Assembly: GCF_002918555.1 (NCBI RefSeq)
Contig: NZ_PQMB01000004.1
Coordinates: forward strand, 1-64,000
Length of the DNA stretch: 64,000 nt
Direction of reading: 5' to 3'
Source: Citrobacter amalonaticus
GTDB lineage: Bacteria > Pseudomonadota > Gammaproteobacteria > Enterobacterales > Enterobacteriaceae
In this document: positions 8,988 through 19,745 of the stretch, one piece after another
Layout: the number at the start of each line of letters is the position of its first letter
How positions within the stretch are numbered: position 1 is the first letter of the stretch
Translations under genes and position numbers: made by a program
The notes under the pieces: model-generated
Told to the model about the DNA's origin: nothing
The model's database searches: none
The model's input: the letters and a program-made list of their open reading frames with translations, nothing else

Positions 8988-9410
8988 TCAGTCCGGTGGC
9001 CGACGAACTTTTCCGCGAAGTGCTTTCACTGTCGATTTTTGTGCCTTCGACGCTAATCTGCGCTCTTTAGACGCTCGCGTGGGACGCGTCGCCTGACGGT
9101 TTTTCTGCACTACGGTTAATTCTTTTATTACCGCCACCAGCCGCGATATCGCCGCCTCCCGGTTTAACTCCTGACTGCGGTATTCCTGCGCCTTAATAAT
9201 GATCACACCTTCACTGCTTATCAGATGATGACTGGCGGCCAGCAAACGTTCTTTATAATACTCTGGCAGGCCAGAGGCCTTGATGTCAAAGCGCAAATGG
9301 ATAGCCGTTGAAGCCTTATTCACATGCTGTCCACCCGCGCCCTGGGCACGAATAGCCGTAATCTCCAGCTCATTATCAGGGATCGAAACATTTCTGGAGA
9401 TAACAATCAT
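8988..9410 (-). CDS. arfB: alternative ribosome-rescue factor ArfB (peptidyl-tRNA hydrolase)
   Basis: Release-factor-like protein of 140 aa (YaeJ) that rescues ribosomes stalled on non-stop mRNA. The GGQ hydrolysis motif is at residues 26-28 in [12 protein letters not shown]. The basic C-terminal tail ([12 protein letters not shown] and following) enters the empty mRNA channel. The ATG at 9410 gives the canonical N-terminus MIVISRN and overlaps the yaeQ stop as ATGA; upstream in-frame codons lie inside yaeQ. Confidence 0.95.
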   Translation of the reverse strand: MIVISRNVSIPDNELEITAIRAQGAGGQHVNKASTAIHLRFDIKASGLPEYYKERLLAASHHLISSEGVIIIKAQEYRSQELNREAAISRLVAVIKELTVVQKNRQATRPTRASKERRLASKAQKSTVKALRGKVRRPPD

Positions 9411-9952
9411 GCAGGTTGCTGCCACGCAGTCAGGTGAATTTCCAGATTATTCTGAGAATCTGACAGCCAGATGGCGCCATCCTGAATCGTCGCCTGCAGG
9501 GTCATCGTCCGGTCGGCAAAAGCGCTCAGCTGCGCCAGCTGCTCATCATCCAGATACCAGACGGAAAGGTTAGCAAACTGTGCACATTTACTCTGATTCT
9601 GCTGCCACCAGATCTGCGCCGCGCGGTTGTTATAAGCAAACAGCGCGACCTCAGCCGCCTGAGTGCAGGCTTTCTTAATCCGCTTCTCGTCCGGCAGACC
9701 CAGCTCAATCCACAAATCAATCCCGAGATGATCGTTACGCAGCCAGGCTTCCGGCTCATCTTCTGCGCTCAGACCGCGAGTGAACTGCAATCGTTCATTC
9801 GCGTATTTAATCCACGCCAGCAGGCGCAACATCATACGCTCCTGGGTTTCGGACGGGTGACGCGCCAGCGTCAGCGCGGCATCCAGGAACTGGTTGCGGT
9901 CAAGATCCGCCACGTTCACCGCTGCTTTATAAATTGTCGCTTTAAGCGCCAT
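9407..9952 (-). CDS. yaeQ: YaeQ family protein
   Basis: Conserved cytoplasmic protein of 181 aa, full length for the family. Structures of homologues show a PD-(D/E)XK nuclease-like fold, but a biochemical role is not established; older claims of RfaH-suppressor activity are disputed. The acidic and aromatic-rich central region ([16 protein letters not shown]) is conserved. It is the first gene of a two-gene unit with arfB, with a 4 bp overlap, which may link it to translation rescue. Confidence 0.9.
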   Translation of the reverse strand: MALKATIYKAAVNVADLDRNQFLDAALTLARHPSETQERMMLRLLAWIKYANERLQFTRGLSAEDEPEAWLRNDHLGIDLWIELGLPDEKRIKKACTQAAEVALFAYNNRAAQIWWQQNQSKCAQFANLSVWYLDDEQLAQLSAFADRTMTLQATIQDGAIWLSDSQNNLEIHLTAWQQPA

Positions 9953-10139
9953 GAGAAAACTCCTTTCGAATCAGGCGCACATTGTAGCGAAAACGGCGGC
10001 AAAAGGCTGTTAACGATGCTTTATCAAGGCGCTGATATTGCCTGAATGAGTGTGGTATAGTCACCTTGCTAAACAGAGTTTATCTTCGTAGGCTTAGACT
10101 TGCATCCACGGTTAAGTCAGAGTACTGACAGGAGGGCAT

Positions 10140-10340
10140 GTGGAAAAATATTGTGAGTTAATACGCAAGCGGTATGCGGAAATCGCCAGCGGAGACTTAG
10201 GGTATATCCCGGATGCGCTGGGTTGCGTATTAAAAGTGCTTAATGAAATAGCAGACGACAGCACCCTTTCAGAGTCGGTCAGGGAAAAGGCGGCCTGTGC
10301 TGCCGCGAACTTACTGGTGAGCGATTATGTCAATGAATGA
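10140..10340 (+). CDS. yaeP: small conserved protein YaeP
   Basis: A 66 aa protein of the YaeP family with no defined function. It starts with GTG at 10140, just after a strong ribosome site (ACAGGAGGGCAT); the ATG two bases earlier is out of frame. The sequence [19 protein letters not shown] is typical of the family. Its end overlaps the rof start, so the two are translated together. Confidence 0.88.
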   Translation: MEKYCELIRKRYAEIASGDLGYIPDALGCVLKVLNEIADDSTLSESVREKAACAAANLLVSDYVNE

Positions 10341-10587
10341 AACGTATCAACCCATTAATTGCGATGACTACGATAATCTTGAGCTCGCCTGCCAGCATCA
10401 TCTTTTGCTCACGCTGGAGCTTAAGGATGGTGAAGTTTTACAGGCGAAAGCAAACGATCTGGTTTCACGCAAAAACGTGGAATATCTGGTCGCGGATGTC
10501 GCCGGTGAAACACGCGAGCTGCGTCTCGACAAAATTTCCAGCTTCAGTCATCCGGATATTGGTACTGTCGTGGTCAGTGAATCCTGA
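10327..10587 (+). CDS. rof: Rho-binding antiterminator Rof
   Basis: Small Sm-like-fold protein (YaeO, 86 aa) that binds the primary RNA-binding site of Rho and blocks termination. The conserved acidic core [16 protein letters not shown] is present. Two in-frame starts are possible, ATG 10327 (MSMNETYQ) or ATG 10333 (MNETYQ, 84 aa as usually reported for E. coli); both overlap yaeP. A hairpin follows the stop. Confidence 0.92.
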   Translation: MSMNETYQPINCDDYDNLELACQHHLLLTLELKDGEVLQAKANDLVSRKNVEYLVADVAGETRELRLDKISSFSHPDIGTVVVSES

Positions 10588-10592
10588 ATCAT

Positions 10593-11909
10593 TTAACGGG
10601 CAGGTGATAGCTGCCCGTATTCCTTCCATTCCAGCCTGACACCAGACTCCCCTTCAGCCAGGCCATCAAGCGTGACAAAAGCCCCTGCCGCAGCAATCAG
10701 CGTATCGCCGTAAAACAGCAGCGGCGTAGTATCGCGTCGCCAGGGGGGAACCGCCAATTCCTGCCAGATTTTCTTCAGCTTACGTCCACCGTTACGCCCC
10801 ACAATATGCAAAACTCCCGATGCCTTAAAACGTATGCTCACAGGTTCAGCGGCACGTGGGGAACGCAGCTCTCCCCCCGCAACCAACTGCACTGTCCCAA
10901 GACCGGCAGGTAACATCAGCGGAGTTTGCCAGGATGGCCACACAATGACCGTTTCGCTTTGCCCGATAACGGATTTAATCCACCACAATTGCGACTGATA
11001 GCGACGGATTTCATATTCGCCAAACCGCAAGCAGGGCGAGGCATCCGCGCGTGCGCAAACCACCTCCTGCCAGATGCGTTCCAGCGCATCGCGGGAAGGC
11101 ATTGGCGCATTCAGCATCATCAGCCAACGGCGCAGCAGCGCCGCACGCCGCACCACGCTCATCGTCATTAACGGTGCCAGCTGTAGCCCTCCCCGCGGGG
11201 TAACACAGTCGGCTAAATCCTGGGCAAGTAGTTCATCCAGCAGACTTTCCTGCTCTGCACACAGCGCGGCGCTCCGGGCTGTGGCTTGCGTAAAATGCGG
11301 CCAGCGCTGTTGCAGCAGTGGGACAACCTTGAGGCGCAGAAAGTTACGATCGTAGGTATCGTCCTGATTACTCTCATCCTCAATCCAGCTCAAGGCGTGC
11401 GCTTGTGCCCACTGTTCGAGCGCGCGACGCGATTGCGTCAGCAACGGACGAATAAGCTGCGTTCCGGCAAACGGCGAGCTTTCTCCCATTGCAGAAAGCC
11501 CCGCAGGACCGCTACCACGCTTGAGCGCCAACAGAAAGGTCTCACACTGATCGTCCAGATGCTGTGCGGTTACCAGGATTTCTCCCGGCAATAGCGTTCC
11601 GGCAAACGCCTGATAGCGCGCTCGTCGCGCATGGGCTTCGATCCCTAAACCATCATCGACGAGCGTTACCCGCTCAACCAGCAGCGGCACCCGCCATTGC
11701 TCACACACGGCTTCGCAATGTTGCACCCAGCTCTCTGCATGGGGGCTAAGGCCGTGATGGATATGGATAGCGCGCAAATGGACATCAGGATGCCGTTCAC
11801 GCCATTGAACCAATTGATGCAGCAGCACTGTCGAATCCAGGCCGCCGCTAAAAGCAACCAGAATCTGGCGAGAAGTAAGAAGATGAGTGTTCAGCGTGAG
11901 TGTCGTCAT
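10593..11909 (-). CDS. tilS: tRNA(Ile)-lysidine synthase TilS
   Basis: ATP-dependent enzyme of 438 aa that converts C34 of the CAU-anticodon tRNA-Ile to lysidine, changing decoding from AUG to AUA; essential. The PP-loop SGGLDS is at residues 21-26. The family C-terminal domains follow (MesJ/YcfG-type), including the [20 protein letters not shown] stretch. Start [15 protein letters not shown] is near the E. coli length of 432. It converges with rof; yaeR lies 61 bp upstream. Confidence 0.95.
   Translation of the reverse strand: MTTLTLNTHLLTSRQILVAFSGGLDSTVLLHQLVQWRERHPDVHLRAIHIHHGLSPHAESWVQHCEAVCEQWRVPLLVERVTLVDDGLGIEAHARRARYQAFAGTLLPGEILVTAQHLDDQCETFLLALKRGSGPAGLSAMGESSPFAGTQLIRPLLTQSRRALEQWAQAHALSWIEDESNQDDTYDRNFLRLKVVPLLQQRWPHFTQATARSAALCAEQESLLDELLAQDLADCVTPRGGLQLAPLMTMSVVRRAALLRRWLMMLNAPMPSRDALERIWQEVVCARADASPCLRFGEYEIRRYQSQLWWIKSVIGQSETVIVWPSWQTPLMLPAGLGTVQLVAGGELRSPRAAEPVSIRFKASGVLHIVGRNGGRKLKKIWQELAVPPWRRDTTPLLFYGDTLIAAAGAFVTLDGLAEGESGVRLEWKEYGQLSPAR
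10596..10622 (+). terminator. probable terminator of yaeP-rof
   Basis: 8 bp stem ACGGGCAG/CTGCCCGT (10596-10603 with 10611-10618) with a 7 nt loop and a short T-containing tail. It overlaps the last codons of the convergent tilS. Confidence 0.6.
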
Positions 11910-11970
11910 GGTGGTCGTTTACAGTGACATTGCCCGGCACGTTACCGGGCAATCATCTTAATAACAAGCC

Positions 11971-12360
11971 TTACTGCTCGTACAGCTCGAGCGGCAATCC
12001 ATCCGGATCGTTGAAAAAGGTGAATCGCTTATCAGTAAAGGGGTCAATGCGTATCGCTTCACACTTAACATGCCTGGCTTCCAGATAGACAACCGCCTTC
12101 TCCACGTTTTCAACGCTGAATGCCAGGTGACGCAGACCGCAGGCCTCCGGTCGCCCCGGACGTGGCGGCGGAAACGGGAATGAAAAAAGCTCAATCACAT
12201 ATTGCCCGTTCAGCGCCAAATCGCCTTTCCAGGAATCACGTTCTTCCCGGTATGCTTCACTCATCAGCGTGAATCCCAGAATATCGCAATAGAATGCCTT
12301 ACTCACCGCATAATCAGTCGCAATAATCGCAATGTGGTGAACCTGTTTTATACCGAGCAT
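11971..12360 (-). CDS. yaeR: VOC (glyoxalase-like) family protein YaeR
   Basis: A 129 aa vicinal-oxygen-chelate protein. Candidate metal ligands are the His in VHHIAIIATDY, the His in GLRHLAFSV and the Glu in PLELYEQ at the C-terminus. The reaction is unknown. Start chosen at 12360 (MLGIKQVHH), which matches the E. coli protein; a longer frame to 12402 lacks family similarity. It lies between ldcC and tilS on the same strand. Confidence 0.9.
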   Translation of the reverse strand: MLGIKQVHHIAIIATDYAVSKAFYCDILGFTLMSEAYREERDSWKGDLALNGQYVIELFSFPFPPPRPGRPEACGLRHLAFSVENVEKAVVYLEARHVKCEAIRIDPFTDKRFTFFNDPDGLPLELYEQ

Positions 12361-12419
12361 AGCGTCTCCTTGATGTGTTATCAGCACGTTACCTGCCAGC
12401 AACCAGATATGGCAAGCCG

Positions 12420-14558
12420 TTATGCCGTTTTTAAGACTCGTACGCGGTATACCCCATCCTCGTCTTGCTTCGCCCCGTGGATATCGGTTTCAAAGCCGGG
12501 GTAATGATGACCGACAGAGCACAGCATCAGCAGGAAATCGAGCACAGCCCGACTCTGTTCGGTGATCCTTTCTCCAGGCATCAGCAGCGGTACGCCCGGC
12601 GGATAAGGCAGGAGCATATTCGCACTGACGCGCCCGACGAGTTGATCAAGACGGATAGTCTCCACTTCACCTTTGATCTGCCGCTGCCAGGCCTGATGCG
12701 GCGTCATGATCATCTCTGGCAGCGTATCAAATGCCCGTAGCATCAATCCGGAAAGATCGTGCTGACGAATGAGCTTATGGATCCCCTGCGCCAGATCCTG
12801 AATCCGCATGTTTCGATAGAAATCAGGATCTTCGGCATACAGATCCGGTAGCATATTTTTGACGCGCAAATTGAGATCGTAAGAACGTTTGAATTCCGTC
12901 AACCCGCGCAGGAGTCCCATCGCCCGGGTTTTATCAATCCCGATACTAAACAGAAACAACAGATTATAAGGGCCGGTCTTTTCAACCACCACGCCGCGTT
13001 CATCAAGGAACTTCGCCACCAGCGCGGCGGGAATGCCCTCTTCGCTCATATTTCCCTGCTCATCCATACCCGGTGTCAGGATAGTGACTTTCACCGGGTC
13101 GAGGAACATGTGGTCATCGTCCGCCTCGGTAAAACCATGCCAGTCAGCCCCCGGAGAAACCGGCCAGCATTCGGCTTCATCCACTTCTTCCGGTTGCCAG
13201 ATATCAAAGAACCAGCTGTCCGACTCTTCACGCAGGCGCTGCACCTCTTTACGGAAATGGAGCGCGCGTTCTACCGAGCGATTGATTAGCCGCTTACCCG
13301 GATTACCACGCAGCATCGCCGCCGCCGTTTCAATGGAGGCCACAATCGGATAGCTCGGCGACGTGGAGGTGTGCATCATAAACGCTTCGTTAAAGGTTTC
13401 TTCGTCGTACTCACCTTTAATATGGATGAGCGATGCCTGCGACAGCGCGGCCAGCATTTTATGGGTCGATTGCGTTTCGAAAATCACTTTTCCCGGCACG
13501 CGCTCACCGCTCATGCCGCTTTTCCCCTGATAGATCGGGTGAAAATGGGTATACGGTACCCAGGCGGAATCGAAGTGGATGGAGGGAACATCCAGCGTCT
13601 GTTTAATCCAGTTGGTGTTATACAACAAACCGTCATAGGTCGAATTGGTAATAACGGCATGGACCGGCCACTGCGCCTGAGGCGTCTGTAAGACCTTATG
13701 TTCAATACTTTCGTGGGTAAACTCACGCTTCGGGATGCCGCCGAGAATGCCCAACGCATTGCGTGTTGGCTTCAGCCAGAGCGGCACGACATCGCTCATC
13801 ATCAGCAGGTGCGCCAGCGATTTATGGCAGTTGCGGTCAATGAGTAATGTGCTGCCGCCCGGTGCAGCATACATACCGACAATCTTATTCGAGGTCGAAG
13901 TGCCGTTGGTCACCATATAACTTTGCTCCGCACCAAAGGTGCGGGCAATATACTCTTCCGCCTCCAGGTGCGGCCCGGTATGGTCCAGCAGAGATCCCAG
14001 CTCCGTCACGGAAATCGACACGTCGGCTTTCAGGGTATTCCCGCCGAAGAAATCGTAAAACAGGCAGCCCACCGGGCTTTTTTGATACGCCGTCCCCGCC
14101 ATATGGCCCGGCGTACAGAAGGTATACTTTCCTTCCTTCACGTAGGTAAACAGGGCTTTGGTAAACGGGGGGGTGATATTGTCGAGATACTCGTTAGTGT
14201 ACTGACGGATCCGCGTTGCAATGTCTTCGGACTGACCGAGCGCATATTCAAAAAACCAGAGCGCCATCCGGAGATCGTGCGCACTGACATCCATTGTCGA
14301 GTGGGTATTAATAAACGCGTACAGCGGAAGATATTCGTTCAGCTGATTGATGTCGCTACAGAGATCGAGATTATATTCATCCCAGTCAAAAATGACGCCG
14401 CAAATCCGCGGGTTATGTTCGATAAACTTCAGCAGGTCAACGCTGTTTTGCGGCCAGATTAACTGAAACCCTTGCGAGTGAAGTGCCAGTTCCAGCTCTT
14501 TGATGGGTTCGTCTTTATAAAAGACGCCATGTGGTCCCATGATGGCAATGATATTCAT
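12420..14558 (-). CDS. ldcC: constitutive lysine decarboxylase LdcC
   Basis: PLP-dependent fold-type I decarboxylase of 712 aa that converts lysine to cadaverine and CO2. It has an N-terminal wing/response-regulator-like domain (1-130), a core with the PLP lysine in STHKMLA (Lys367), and a C-terminal domain. The location after accA and before yaeR is that of E. coli ldcC, not the acid-induced cadA, and no cadB or cadC is nearby. Length is one residue short of the E. coli protein. Confidence 0.96.
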   Translation of the reverse strand: MNIIAIMGPHGVFYKDEPIKELELALHSQGFQLIWPQNSVDLLKFIEHNPRICGVIFDWDEYNLDLCSDINQLNEYLPLYAFINTHSTMDVSAHDLRMALWFFEYALGQSEDIATRIRQYTNEYLDNITPPFTKALFTYVKEGKYTFCTPGHMAGTAYQKSPVGCLFYDFFGGNTLKADVSISVTELGSLLDHTGPHLEAEEYIARTFGAEQSYMVTNGTSTSNKIVGMYAAPGGSTLLIDRNCHKSLAHLLMMSDVVPLWLKPTRNALGILGGIPKREFTHESIEHKVLQTPQAQWPVHAVITNSTYDGLLYNTNWIKQTLDVPSIHFDSAWVPYTHFHPIYQGKSGMSGERVPGKVIFETQSTHKMLAALSQASLIHIKGEYDEETFNEAFMMHTSTSPSYPIVASIETAAAMLRGNPGKRLINRSVERALHFRKEVQRLREESDSWFFDIWQPEEVDEAECWPVSPGADWHGFTEADDDHMFLDPVKVTILTPGMDEQGNMSEEGIPAALVAKFLDERGVVVEKTGPYNLLFLFSIGIDKTRAMGLLRGLTEFKRSYDLNLRVKNMLPDLYAEDPDFYRNMRIQDLAQGIHKLIRQHDLSGLMLRAFDTLPEMIMTPHQAWQRQIKGEVETIRLDQLVGRVSANMLLPYPPGVPLLMPGERITEQSRAVLDFLLMLCSVGHHYPGFETDIHGAKQDEDGVYRVRVLKTA

Positions 14559-14610
14559 GCGCTCCTCCTGGAAAAATCATAGTTAATCATAGCCAGGTAA
14601 AAACCGCAGA

Positions 14611-14642
14611 TAAAAAAAGGGTCACATCTCGTGACCCTTTTT
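14611..14642 (-). terminator. Rho-independent terminator of the dnaE-accA operon
   Basis: Minus strand: AAAAGGGTCAC stem with loop GAGAT and GTGACCCTTTTTTT (14631-14641 pairing with 14615-14625). Strong 11 bp stem with a T-tract, 16 bp downstream of the accA stop. It separates accA from ldcC. Confidence 0.92.
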
Positions 14643-14657
14643 CAGAAAGTTTGCGGC

Positions 14658-15617
14658 TCAGGCGTAGCCGTAGCTCATCAGGCGCTGGTAGCGACGGTTT
14701 TTCAAATCATCGGTGCTTAACACATCGAGATCGGCAAGATCCGCCAACAGCTGTTCTTTCAGCGAAGCAGCCATCGCCTCCGGATTACGGTGCGCGCCGC
14801 CCAGCGGCTCCGGAATAATGGAATCAATCAGCTTCAGCTCTTTCAGACGCGGGGCGATGATACCCATAGCTTCTGCGGCCAGCGGCGCTTTGTCCGCACT
14901 CTTCCACAGAATGGATGCGCAGCCTTCCGGAGAGATAACGGAATAGGTGCTGTATTGCAGCATATTCACTTTATCACCTACGCCGATTGCCAGCGCGCCG
15001 CCGGAACCACCTTCCCCGATAACGGTACAGATCACCGGAACGCTCAGGCGTGACATTTCACGCAGGTTACGCGCAATCGCTTCAGACTGACCGCGTTCTT
15101 CCGCGCCCACGCCCGGATAAGCCCCTGGGGTGTCGATGAAAGTAACGATCGGCATATTGAAACGCTCGGCCATCTCCATCAGACGCAGCGCCTTACGATA
15201 ACCTTCCGGTGCTGGCATACCAAAGTTACGACGGATTTTTTCTTTAGTTTCACGGCCCTTTTGATGACCAATAATCATCACCGGACGACCGTCCAGACGT
15301 GCAATGCCGCCCACGATAGCTTTATCGTCGGCATAAGCGCGATCGCCCGCCAGTTCATCAAATTCATCAAACGCCAGGCGAACATAATCCAGGGTATATG
15401 GACGCTGCGGATGGCGCGCCAGTTGGGCAACCTGCCATGCGCCAAGATCGGCAAAGATTTTGCGCGTCAGCTCTACGCTTTTTTCACGCAGACGATGCAC
15501 TTCTTCATCGATATTAATATCCAGTTTCTCGTCATGGCGGCTCACCGCTGTCAGAGAATCGATTTTCGCTTCCAGCTCTGCAATCGGCTGTTCAAAATCA
15601 AGGAAATTCAGACTCAT
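14658..15617 (-). CDS. accA: acetyl-CoA carboxylase carboxyltransferase subunit alpha AccA
   Basis: 319 aa subunit of the AccA2D2 carboxyltransferase, which transfers CO2 from biotinylated AccB to acetyl-CoA to make malonyl-CoA, the first step of fatty-acid synthesis. The crotonase-like core shows [19 protein letters not shown] and the oxyanion-type [15 protein letters not shown] motif. It is 12 bp after dnaE, the last gene of the long operon, and ends in a strong terminator. Confidence 0.97.
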   Translation of the reverse strand: MSLNFLDFEQPIAELEAKIDSLTAVSRHDEKLDINIDEEVHRLREKSVELTRKIFADLGAWQVAQLARHPQRPYTLDYVRLAFDEFDELAGDRAYADDKAIVGGIARLDGRPVMIIGHQKGRETKEKIRRNFGMPAPEGYRKALRLMEMAERFNMPIVTFIDTPGAYPGVGAEERGQSEAIARNLREMSRLSVPVICTVIGEGGSGGALAIGVGDKVNMLQYSTYSVISPEGCASILWKSADKAPLAAEAMGIIAPRLKELKLIDSIIPEPLGGAHRNPEAMAASLKEQLLADLADLDVLSTDDLKNRRYQRLMSYGYA

Positions 15618-15629
15618 AGTATTCCTGTA

Positions 15630-18600
15630 TTAGTCAAACTCCAGTTCCACCTGCTCCGAACCAATGAGGCCACGGAGATCGTTTAGCAAACGATCGCTCG
15701 GAGAGACACGCCACGTCGCACCAAAACGCAACCGCGCACGTGCATCCGCCCTCTGATAGTAGAGATGTACTGGAATTGTCCCCGAGCGGTGGGGTTCCAG
15801 AGACTGACGGAGTCGGTTTAAAAGCTGGTCATCAATTTGCCTGTCCGTCAGCGAGATAGCAAGCCCGCGAGCATATTTTTCCCGGGCTTCGTCAATATCC
15901 ATCACTTCGCGAGCGGTCATTTTAAGCCCCCCGCTGAAGTCATCAAAGCTGACCTGTCCGCTGACGATAAGTATGCGGTCTTTTTCCAGCAGCTGCTGGT
16001 ATTTATCCAGAGCATCGGTAAATAACATCACCTCCAGACGCCCGGAACGGTCATCCAGAGTGCAGATGCCGATACGATTGCCGCGCTTGGTGACCATAAC
16101 CCTTGCGGCAATGACGAGCCCCGCAGCCGTGGTCACTTTACCACGTTCTGTCGGATGCATGTCTTTTAGCCTGTAGCCTCCGACATAGCGCTCAATTTCT
16201 TTTAAATACTGGTTGATAGGGTGACCCGTCAGGTAAAGCCCCAACGTTTCGCGTTCCCCATCTAACACCACCTGCTCCGGCCACGGCTGGCAGTTGGCAT
16301 AGGATTGTTCAATTTGCTCCGGCTCTTCCGCCAGTACGCCAAACATGTCCGCCTGACCAATGGCTTCCGCTTTCGCGTGCTGATCGGCGGCCTTCAGCGC
16401 ATCGCCCAGCGAGTTCATCAGCGCTGCACGATGTGGCCCAAGACGGTCAAACGCCCCGGACATAATCAGTTTTTCGAGCACGCGACGGTTCAGTTTTTTG
16501 GTATCGGTACGGGCGCAAAGATCGAACAGCTCGCGGAAATAACCGCCATTGTTACGCGCTTCAATAATCGCTTCGATCGGACCTTCACCCACGCCTTTGA
16601 TGGCGCCGATGCCGTAAACTATCTCACCATCGTCGTTAACGTGGAAGTGATACAGCCCAGAGTTAATATCCGGCGGCAGGATTTTCAGCCCCATACGCCA
16701 GCATTCATCCACCAGGCCAACCACCTTCTCGGTGTTGTCCATATCGGCGGTCATGACCGCCGCCATAAACTCAGCCGGATAGTGTGCCTTCAGCCACAGC
16801 GTCTGATAAGAAACCAGCGCATATGCCGCAGAGTGCGATTTATTAAATCCGTAACCGGCGAACTTCTCCACCAGGTCGAAGATTTTCATCGCCAGCTCGC
16901 CGTCAACGCCGTTCTTTTTGGCCCCTTCTTCGAAGGTTCCGCGCTGCTTGGCCATCTCCTCTGGCTTTTTCTTACCCATCGCACGACGCAGCATATCCGC
17001 ACCGCCAAGGGTGTAGCCAGAAAGCACCTGGGCAATCTGCATAACCTGTTCCTGATACAGGATGATGCCGTAGGTTGGCTCCAGCACCGGTTTCAGGCTC
17101 TCATGCTGCCACTGCACGTCCGGGTAAGAAATCTCTTCGCGTCCATGCTTACGGTCGATAAAGTTATCTACCATCCCCGACTGCAGCGGCCCCGGACGGA
17201 ACAGGGCCACCAGGGCTATCATATCTTCGAAACAGTCAGGCTGCAGACGTTTAATCAGGTCTTTCATGCCGCGGGATTCAAGCTGGAAGACAGCGGTGGT
17301 CTCCGAGCGCTGCAGCATGTCGAAGCTTTTTTTGTCATCAAGCGGGATAGCGGCAATATCCAGCGGCGGCTCGCCGTGCTTTTCACGACGGGCGTTAATC
17401 ATCTCCAGCGCCCAGTTAATGATAGTGAGCGTACGCAGGCCAAGGAAGTCGAACTTCACCAGCCCGGCGTATTCCACATCACTTTTGTCAAACTGGGTAA
17501 CCGGATGTCGCCCTTCTTCGTCACAATATAGCGGCGCAAAGTCGGTGATTTTGGTCGGCGCGATAACCACGCCACCAGCGTGCTTACCGGCGTTACGCGT
17601 GACGCCTTCCAGCTTCCGCGCCATGTCGATAAGCGCTTTAACCTCTTCATCTGCCTCATAAATTTCAGGCAACTGTGGTTCAGCTTCAAACGCTTTCGCC
17701 AGCGTCATGCCAGGATCTGGCGGCACCAGCTTTGAGATGCGGTCCACAAAACCGTATGGATGCCCCAGTACGCGGCCAACATCACGGATGACCGCTTTTG
17801 CCGCCATTGTACCGAAGGTAATAATCTGGGATACCGCATCGCGCCCGTACATGTCCGCGACATGTTCAATAACCCGGTCACGTTTCTCCATACAGAAGTC
17901 AACGTCGAAGTCAGGCATGGAAACACGTTCCGGGTTAAGGAAGCGTTCGAACAGCAAGTCGAATTCCAGCGGGTCGAGATCGGTGATTTTCAGCGCATAG
18001 GCTACCAGCGAACCCGCACCGGAACCGCGTCCTGGACCTACCGGCACGCCGTTATCTTTCGACCACTGGATAAATTCCATTACGATCAGGAAGTAGCCCG
18101 GGAACCCCATCTGGTTAATAACCTGCAGCTCAATATCCAGACGCTCATCATAGGGAGGACGCTTCTCTTTACGCACCGCTTCGTCAGGAAACAGAAATTC
18201 CAGACGCTCTTCCAGACCCTCTTTCGATTTTTTGACCAGGTAATCTTCGGTGGTCATATCTCCGGTCGGGAACTGCGGCAGAAAATATTCGCCCAGACGA
18301 ACCGTGACGTTACAGCGTTTGGCTATCTCTACGCTGTTTTCCAACGCTTCCGGAATATCGGAAAAGAGTTCGCACATCTCCTCTTCCGTACGCATATACT
18401 GCTGAGGCGAGTAGTTGCGCGGGCGCTTCGGATCGTCAAGGGTAAAGCCATCGTGAATCGCAACGCGAATTTCATGTGCGTCAAAGTCGTCGGAGTCAAT
18501 AAAGCGAACATCGTTAGTGGCAACAACGGGCAGACCACGCGCTTCCGCCAGTTCGACAGCGGCATGCAAATAAGTTTCTTCATCCTGCCTGCCGGTGCGG

Positions 18601-19112
18601 ATCAGTTCCAGGAAGTAACGATCCGGGAAATGCTCCTCATAGAAGGCCACGCACTCGTCAACCAGTGCGCTGTTACCCCGCAGCAGACTGCGACCAACGT
18701 CGCCCATCCGACCACCAGAGAGCAGAATCAGCCCCTCTTTGTGCTCGATCAGCCAGTCGCGATCGACAATGGGTCCCGCCGCGCCGTAGCCACGCTGGTA
18801 AGCTTTAGAGATAAGCAGGGTCAGGTTTTGATAGCCGGTATTATTTGCGGCAAGCACCGTCAAATGGGTGAGTTCATCCCCCATCAGCTCGCTCTGGACA
18901 TTGAAATCGGCGCCAACAATGGGTTTAATCCCCGCGCCATGGCCCGTTCCGTAGAACTTCACCAAACCGCAGAGGTTGGTAAAATCAGTGATCGCCAGCG
19001 CAGGCATGCCCAACGCGGCCGCCTTTTTCACCAGCGGCCCGGTTTTAGCCAACCCATCGATCATGGAGTAGTCACTGTGCACCCGGAGGTGGACGAAACG
19101 TGGTTCAGACAT
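15630..19112 (-). CDS. dnaE: DNA polymerase III alpha subunit DnaE
   Basis: Catalytic subunit (1160 aa) of the replicative polymerase, same length as E. coli. Domains: N-terminal PHP domain (about 1-280), C-family palm with PDFDVDF carrying the two metal-binding aspartates (expected at 401 and 403), thumb and fingers (including [22 protein letters not shown]), an HhH segment, an OB fold (about 990-1070) and the C-terminal tau-binding domain. It follows rnhB by 36 bp and precedes accA by 12 bp. Confidence 0.98.
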   Translation of the reverse strand: MSEPRFVHLRVHSDYSMIDGLAKTGPLVKKAAALGMPALAITDFTNLCGLVKFYGTGHGAGIKPIVGADFNVQSELMGDELTHLTVLAANNTGYQNLTLLISKAYQRGYGAAGPIVDRDWLIEHKEGLILLSGGRMGDVGRSLLRGNSALVDECVAFYEEHFPDRYFLELIRTGRQDEETYLHAAVELAEARGLPVVATNDVRFIDSDDFDAHEIRVAIHDGFTLDDPKRPRNYSPQQYMRTEEEMCELFSDIPEALENSVEIAKRCNVTVRLGEYFLPQFPTGDMTTEDYLVKKSKEGLEERLEFLFPDEAVRKEKRPPYDERLDIELQVINQMGFPGYFLIVMEFIQWSKDNGVPVGPGRGSGAGSLVAYALKITDLDPLEFDLLFERFLNPERVSMPDFDVDFCMEKRDRVIEHVADMYGRDAVSQIITFGTMAAKAVIRDVGRVLGHPYGFVDRISKLVPPDPGMTLAKAFEAEPQLPEIYEADEEVKALIDMARKLEGVTRNAGKHAGGVVIAPTKITDFAPLYCDEEGRHPVTQFDKSDVEYAGLVKFDFLGLRTLTIINWALEMINARREKHGEPPLDIAAIPLDDKKSFDMLQRSETTAVFQLESRGMKDLIKRLQPDCFEDMIALVALFRPGPLQSGMVDNFIDRKHGREEISYPDVQWQHESLKPVLEPTYGIILYQEQVMQIAQVLSGYTLGGADMLRRAMGKKKPEEMAKQRGTFEEGAKKNGVDGELAMKIFDLVEKFAGYGFNKSHSAAYALVSYQTLWLKAHYPAEFMAAVMTADMDNTEKVVGLVDECWRMGLKILPPDINSGLYHFHVNDDGEIVYGIGAIKGVGEGPIEAIIEARNNGGYFRELFDLCARTDTKKLNRRVLEKLIMSGAFDRLGPHRAALMNSLGDALKAADQHAKAEAIGQADMFGVLAEEPEQIEQSYANCQPWPEQVVLDGERETLGLYLTGHPINQYLKEIERYVGGYRLKDMHPTERGKVTTAAGLVIAARVMVTKRGNRIGICTLDDRSGRLEVMLFTDALDKYQQLLEKDRILIVSGQVSFDDFSGGLKMTAREVMDIDEAREKYARGLAISLTDRQIDDQLLNRLRQSLEPHRSGTIPVHLYYQRADARARLRFGATWRVSPSDRLLNDLRGLIGSEQVELEFD

Positions 19113-19148
19113 CTTCAGATTCCGGTTTACTTATTCTCGACACAAGAA

Positions 19149-19745
19149 TCAGGACGCAAGTCCCAGAGCGCGTTTGACAGGAGCAAAACTGCGTCGATGA
19201 TGCTCCGTCGCACCATGTTCAGCAAGTGCAGCCAGATGAAAAGCGGTTGGATACCCTTTGTGTCGGGCAAAACCATACTGTGGGAAAATACCGTCCAGCG
19301 CCGCCATTTCGGCATCGCGCGTCACTTTCGCAATAATAGACGCCGCGCTTATCTCCGCCACACGGCTGTCGCCTTTCACCACTGCCATTGATGACACCGG
19401 CAATGCCGGACAGCGATTGCCGTCAATCAGCACGTATTCAGGTGCTATATGCAGACCGGCAACCGCACGCTGCATCGCCAGCATCGTGGCGTGTAAAATA
19501 TTCAGCTCGTCGATCTCATGCGGCTCTGCGCGCCCCAGACTCCAGCTTAAAGCTTTCTCTTTAATTTCGTCATACAGCGCCAGACGGCGCTTTTCAGAAA
19601 GCTTTTTGGAATCGTTAAGCCCTGTTATCGGGCGGGTCGGATCGAGGATAACCGCAGCAGTCACCACGGCCCCTACCAGAGGGCCGCGCCCCACTTCATC
19701 CACACCGGCGACTAAATGCGTATGCGGATAAACAAATTCGATCAT
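19149..19745 (-). CDS. rnhB: ribonuclease HII RnhB
   Basis: Ribonuclease of 198 aa that incises 5' of single ribonucleotides in DNA and degrades RNA:DNA hybrids. The active-site motif GVDEVGRG supplies Asp16 and Glu17; the DGNRCP segment carries a further conserved Asp. The start overlaps the lpxB stop by 4 bp (ATGA), showing coupling between lipid A and nucleic-acid genes in this operon. Confidence 0.96.
   Translation of the reverse strand: MIEFVYPHTHLVAGVDEVGRGPLVGAVVTAAVILDPTRPITGLNDSKKLSEKRRLALYDEIKEKALSWSLGRAEPHEIDELNILHATMLAMQRAVAGLHIAPEYVLIDGNRCPALPVSSMAVVKGDSRVAEISAASIIAKVTRDAEMAALDGIFPQYGFARHKGYPTAFHLAALAEHGATEHHRRSFAPVKRALGLAS

Noticed and set aside
11930-11952. Terminator between yaeR and tilS (TTGCCCGG/CCGGGCAA)
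   Set aside because: A good stem but no T-tract on the minus strand; it could be a REP-like or processing hairpin, so it was not listed as a terminator.
14167-14173. G7 run inside ldcC as a phase-variation site
   Set aside because: It encodes conserved Thr-Pro-Pro codons and is shorter than tracts usually found to vary; only the metI run was kept.
16305-17531. 408-codon plus-strand frame inside dnaE
   Set aside because: Shadow of dnaE, no family features.
17760-19391. 543-codon open frame on the plus strand opposite dnaE and rnhB
   Set aside because: It is antisense to the strongly conserved dnaE and rnhB, has no ribosome site or recognisable domain, and arises from codon bias.
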